Source: Nissolia schottii
Taxonomy: Eukaryota > Streptophyta > Magnoliopsida > Fabales > Fabaceae
Reading direction: 5' to 3'
Assembly (NCBI GenBank): GCA_003254905.1
Contig: QANU01017537.1
Span: forward strand, 647,245-711,244
Length of the DNA: 64,000 nt
Shown here: positions 62,603-64,000 of the stretch, piece after piece
Layout: each line of letters opens with the position of its first letter
Numbering within the stretch: the stretch's first letter is position 1
Made by a program: the position numbers and the translations under genes
The notes under the pieces: generated by a model
Told to the model about the DNA's origin: nothing
Database searches by the model: none
What the model saw: only the letters and a program-made list of their open reading frames with translations

Positions 62603-63218
62603 CTAATATAGTTACCAACAACGGTGGTAGTGGTTGTTGTGGCGATGGTGGTAGTGGTGGCGGCGGTGTTCTGGTGGCAATCTGGCGGCAACGGTGGCGC
62701 TGGCGCTGGTGAAACAATTAGAGGAGAATTGCTGAGAGGACGCTGAGGAGGAGGGTGTACAGTGGAAGTGAAAGAGGGAGAGCTGGAGAAGCTCTTTATA
62801 TAGAATCATTATTATCGTATTAATCTGACATTACCGTCGGATAAAGCCGACGGTAATTACACCGACCACCGAAAAATGTGTGCACGAGTAAACGTGTGGA
62901 ATAGTTTGAGGTTGTTACTGTCAGTTATTTCTGACGATAATTAGTTCAATGTTACAACCATTAGGGAAAGGTGTCTCTTCAGATTCGAACCCTATTACCG
63001 TCGGATATGGCCAACGGTAAGCTTCTTGCCTAACGACGCGCTAGTTGGCGCCAACTATTTTTATCAAAATTATTGCCAGGTTCTTGTTTCCGACGGTAAT
63101 CGTGACCAAAATTAATCATGTTCACCTTAAATGCATTTACCGTCAAATTTTTTCATTTTTTCTGACAGTAATACTGTTGGATGGTTTTCCGACGGTAATA
63201 TGCTATATTCTAGTAGTG

Positions 63219-64000
63219 TCTTTTGATACTTGGCATAAAAGGCTTGGACATCCATCCTATAAAACTGTTGATTTAGTGTTATCTCAATGTAAAATTTATG
63301 TTAATAAGACACAAACTCAGGTTCCTATATGTGAAATTTCTACTCATGAAATTTCATTATCCATTAGAACTTGTCTATTATGATGTTTGGGGTCCTTGTC
63401 CTATAGTTTCTAGGTCTGGTTATCGCTATTATGTGTGGTTATTTATGTCTTTTCTCACTATACTTGTATTTATCTACTCAGTCACAAATCCTAAGTGTTT
63501 ACTGCATTTCTACAATATAAGCTATTTATGGAAAAACAAATAGGTTATCCTCTTAAATCATTACAATCTGATAATGGTTTTGAATATATTTCTAATTCAT
63601 TTCAATATTTTCTTCAATCCCATGGTATTAGTCATAGGTTATCATGTCCTTACACTCATCAACAAAGCGATAAGGCTAAAAGGAAGCATAAACACCTTAT
63701 AGCGTCTTGCTTTACTTGTCATTGCTTCTCTTCCCTTGGATTTTTGGGATGAGGCATTCCTCATGGCCACTCACCTTATAAATAGGTTACCCTCCTTTAG
63801 TCTCAAACGAAAATCACCATTTGGGCTATTATTTCCCCCAACAACTTAACTGTTACTTCTTTCGGGTCTTTGAGTGTCCTTGTTACCCTTATTTATGACC
63901 TTTCCACTCTAAAAAATTTGATTATAAGTCTCATAATTGTTTATTTTTAGGCTATCCTTCTAACCATAAAGGTTACAAGTGTCTATCTCCCTAAAAAAAA
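63219..64000 (+). pseudogene. copia integrase remnant, runs off the window
   Basis: Begins FDTWHKRLGHPSYKTVDLVL (GAG-pre-integrase, His of the zinc-binding motif). After a frameshift it continues PLELVYYDVWGPCPIVSRSG and YRYYVWLFMSFLTI. A second shift leads to QYKLFMEKQIGYPLKSLQSD, NGFEYISNSFQYFLQSHGIS and HRLSCPYTHQQSDKAKRKHK. The catalytic Asp residues of D,D-35-E appear in YYDVWGP and QSDNGFE; the usual Glu is lost (HQQSDKAKRKHK, where copia normally has NG.AERKH). Later frames keep FWDEAFLMATHLINRLPS and CLFLGYPSNHKGYKC. It is frameshifted and inactive. Confidence 0.88.

Larger units (their letters stand above)
54875..63218. mobile_element. CACTA element 2 inserted in copia element 2
   Basis: The left end CATAACAAGAAAAAAGC is a mutated CACTACAAGAAAA-type TIR and the right end is TATTCTAGTAGTG. 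Both sides carry TTACCGTCGG...CCGACGGTAA palindromes, for example 62,831-62,856, 54,895-54,990 and 55,850-56,110. Copia coding text stops at 54,874 and resumes at 63,219, which fixes the boundaries. Without the nested LTRs the element is about 2.6 kb, so it is non-autonomous. The flanking 3-mers are TAT and TCT, not a clean duplication. It contains solo LTR D and an exon-like coding remnant at 62,284-62,602. Confidence 0.75.

Noticed and set aside
1..64000. tRNA, rRNA or conserved microRNA genes
   Set aside because: I scanned by eye for tRNA arms and common plant microRNA sequences and found none. A covariance-model search would be needed to be sure.

Overview
The window is eukaryotic nuclear DNA from a flowering plant, almost certainly a eudicot. 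The evidence is GT-AG introns, an AT-rich background, plant-specific gene families (PADRE/DUF4228, a PRIN2-like plastid protein, a D1-type cyclin) and plant Ty1/copia, Ty3/gypsy, CACTA and hAT-like elements. I cannot name the species; a legume is possible but unproven. The first 790 bases are an assembly gap, and one further N sits at 40,389 inside an AT microsatellite.

Genes (left third). Three host genes can be rebuilt exon by exon, all with intact reading frames. (1) A plus-strand PADRE/DUF4228 gene, 1,615-2,952, three exons, 178 aa. (2) A minus-strand plastid protein resembling PRIN2, 5,694-3,299, three exons, 170 aa, convergent with the first. (3) A minus-strand CYCD1-type cyclin, 21,813-18,550, six exons, 352 aa, with the LxCxE Rb-binding motif. 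They look like independent single genes with no shared pathway. The DNA between them holds small transposons: hAT-like TIR elements with 8-bp target duplications, MITE-like foldbacks, and a TIR element with a second one nested inside it.

Middle (25-41.4 kb). There is no host gene here. A stack of long solo LTRs is inserted one inside another. LTR A (from 26,247) holds LTR B (27,901-36,274), which holds a plus-strand LTR (28,339-34,609), which holds a minus-strand LTR (30,807-34,158). Three of these insertions can be dated relative to each other by target-site duplications. A separate related solo LTR lies at 39,923-41,381.

Right (44-64 kb). A decayed copia element (44,410 to about 49,921) has been invaded by gypsy fragments and by a CACTA transposon whose 3' end is at 48,808. 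An hAT-like element lies at 51,087-52,077. A second copia element (5' LTR at 54,349, running off the window) contains a CACTA element (54,875-63,218), which contains a solo LTR (56,432-62,215, target duplication CCTAA), which contains another solo LTR (57,899-61,733).

The least expected content is a conserved acidic open reading frame carried inside the long LTR family. It is intact at 58,387-58,914 and decayed at 31,286-31,579. The related solo LTRs also carry different short palindromic motif sets in their U3 regions.
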